Part shown: in pieces, positions 63,525 through 64,000 of the stretch
Layout of the letters: every line of letters starts with the position of its first letter
Numbering within the stretch: the stretch's first letter is position 1
Assembly (NCBI GenBank): GCA_009838645.1
Contig: VXRC01000042.1
Span: forward strand, 23,276 to 87,275
Direction of reading: 5' to 3'
Origin: Gemmatimonadota bacterium
GTDB lineage: Bacteria; JAAXHH01
DNA: 64,000 nucleotides
Notes under the pieces: generated by a model
Database searches by the model: none
What the model was told of the DNA's origin: nothing
What the model saw: the letters and a program-made list of their open reading frames with translations, nothing else
Translations under genes and position numbers: made by a program

Positions 63525-64000
63525 CTAGGGCCGGTGATTCGGATTGAGCAGGTGAACGAGTTGCACGGCCTGGAACAGCGCCGCCGGTTCGATCTGGGGC
63601 CTGAGGGACCGGCGCCGCGGGAACAGCGTGGTCTCTCCCATCATGGGCGGCGCCACCACGACTTCGACCTGGCCCGGGTTGATGCGGATGTTCCGCCTCG
63701 GACACTTGGGCCAGATGGAATGAATGCCCCTGAAGGCCATGGGAATGATGACCACATCGGGCGGAATCTTGCTGAACAGTCCGTGCTGCAAAGGTATGGA
63801 CTGGATGTCGAAAGCCGCCGTGGTCCCCGCGGCGTAGATGATGCCCGGTCGTTTCTCCAGCAGTCCGGCGAATCGCTGGGTCGCGTTGTTGGTGTCTCCC
63901 GCGCGGGGCAGGACCACGTAACCATCGACTTCCTCGAGCAGCCGGTCGAATTCCGCGGCGTTGACGCCGAACAGGGTCGTGCTCCAGGATCCCAGGCGCA
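63525..64000 (-). CDS. Probable PlsC-like acyltransferase, C-terminal part (cut by window end)
   Basis: The minus-strand frame is open from 63525 past the window end, so only the last ~157 residues are present. The stretch IPPDVVIIPMAFRGIHSIWPKCP followed by INPGQVEVVVAPPMM resembles the C-terminal region of 1-acylglycerol-3-phosphate acyltransferases (VPVAIRGTH..WP, then PG.VEVVIGPPI). The upstream segment EKRPGIIYAAGTTAAFD stands where PlsC has FPEGTRS, so the usual Pro-Glu-Gly-Thr motif is altered. The catalytic HxxxxD would lie outside the window. A GTG at 63917 is an in-frame start-like codon but not the true start. Confidence 0.5.
   Translation of the reverse strand, partial: RLGSWSTTLFGVNAAEFDRLLEEVDGYVVLPRAGDTNNATQRFAGLLEKRPGIIYAAGTTAAFDIQSIPLQHGLFSKIPPDVVIIPMAFRGIHSIWPKCPRRNIRINPGQVEVVVAPPMMGETTLFPRRRSLRPQIEPAALFQAVQLVHLLNPNHRP

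Overview
The window is a high-GC, gene-dense chromosomal segment of a diderm bacterium. It encodes lipid A genes (lpxA, lpxC/fabZ, lpxD), BamA, a Skp-like chaperone and a Lol-type exporter. These sit beside a McsA-McsB-ClpC protein quality-control module best known from Firmicutes. The LpxC-FabZ fusion, a DUF5916-type outer-membrane protein and five phytanoyl-CoA-dioxygenase (PhyH) paralogues with Gfo/Idh/MocA, ThuA and M81 proteins fit the uncultured relatives of the FCB superphylum (Latescibacterota- or Poribacteria-like). That placement is inferred from gene content only. No rRNA, tRNA, insertion sequence, prophage or CRISPR array was seen. Both ends cut through genes, and the first ~50 bases look like noisy contig-end sequence.

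Layout. 1-7.3 kb: truncated class V aminotransferase, long-chain acyl-CoA ligase, M50 membrane protease, TPR protein, mobA, rsmI, a Gfo/Idh oxidoreductase. 7.5-12.8 kb: a haem block (an N-terminally extended hemE, then hemY), then on the other strand a glutamate-semialdehyde-aminomutase-like aminotransferase with a PhyH protein. 13.1-17.3 kb: three-gene pntAA-pntAB-pntB transhydrogenase and purT. 17.4-22.1 kb: PhyH, ThuA, 1-Cys peroxiredoxin, a SPFH membrane protein followed by a tiny ribbon-helix-helix protein, another PhyH. 22.1-33.1 kb: ABC exporter genes (one permease fused to a CPBP protease), a methyltransferase, a DUF5916 protein, a DsbD-like reductase with a redoxin. 33.2-33.7 kb: an AT-rich hicB-hicA toxin-antitoxin island. 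33.9-40.4 kb: two tandem PhyH genes, a ThDP enzyme, an M81 (MlrC) protein, a DMT transporter and an unknown protein. 40.4-43.5 kb: M20 amidohydrolase and a large unknown protein.

43.6-59.4 kb is one long minus-strand run, read in order prfB, lysS, lolC-like, lolD-like, mcsA, mcsB, clpC, bamA, ompH, lpxD, lpxC/fabZ, lpxA. It joins translation, lipoprotein export, stress proteolysis, outer-membrane assembly and lipid A synthesis. prfB carries the classical +1 programmed frameshift, and a near-consensus promoter lies before lysS. 59.4-64 kb holds a Gfo/Idh oxidoreductase, radC, a slipin/nfeD pair and the end of a PlsC-like acyltransferase.

Main points of interest: three of the five PhyH proteins lack the iron-binding Asp of the HxD motif while two keep it; a tandem PhyH pair lies directly before a ThDP enzyme, as in alpha-oxidation; HemE carries an N-terminal domain resembling half of HemD; a SPFH-RHH pair and a hicBA pair each have a palindrome at their promoter; and in-frame 9- and 18-bp tandem repeats recur in protein linkers and at gene ends.
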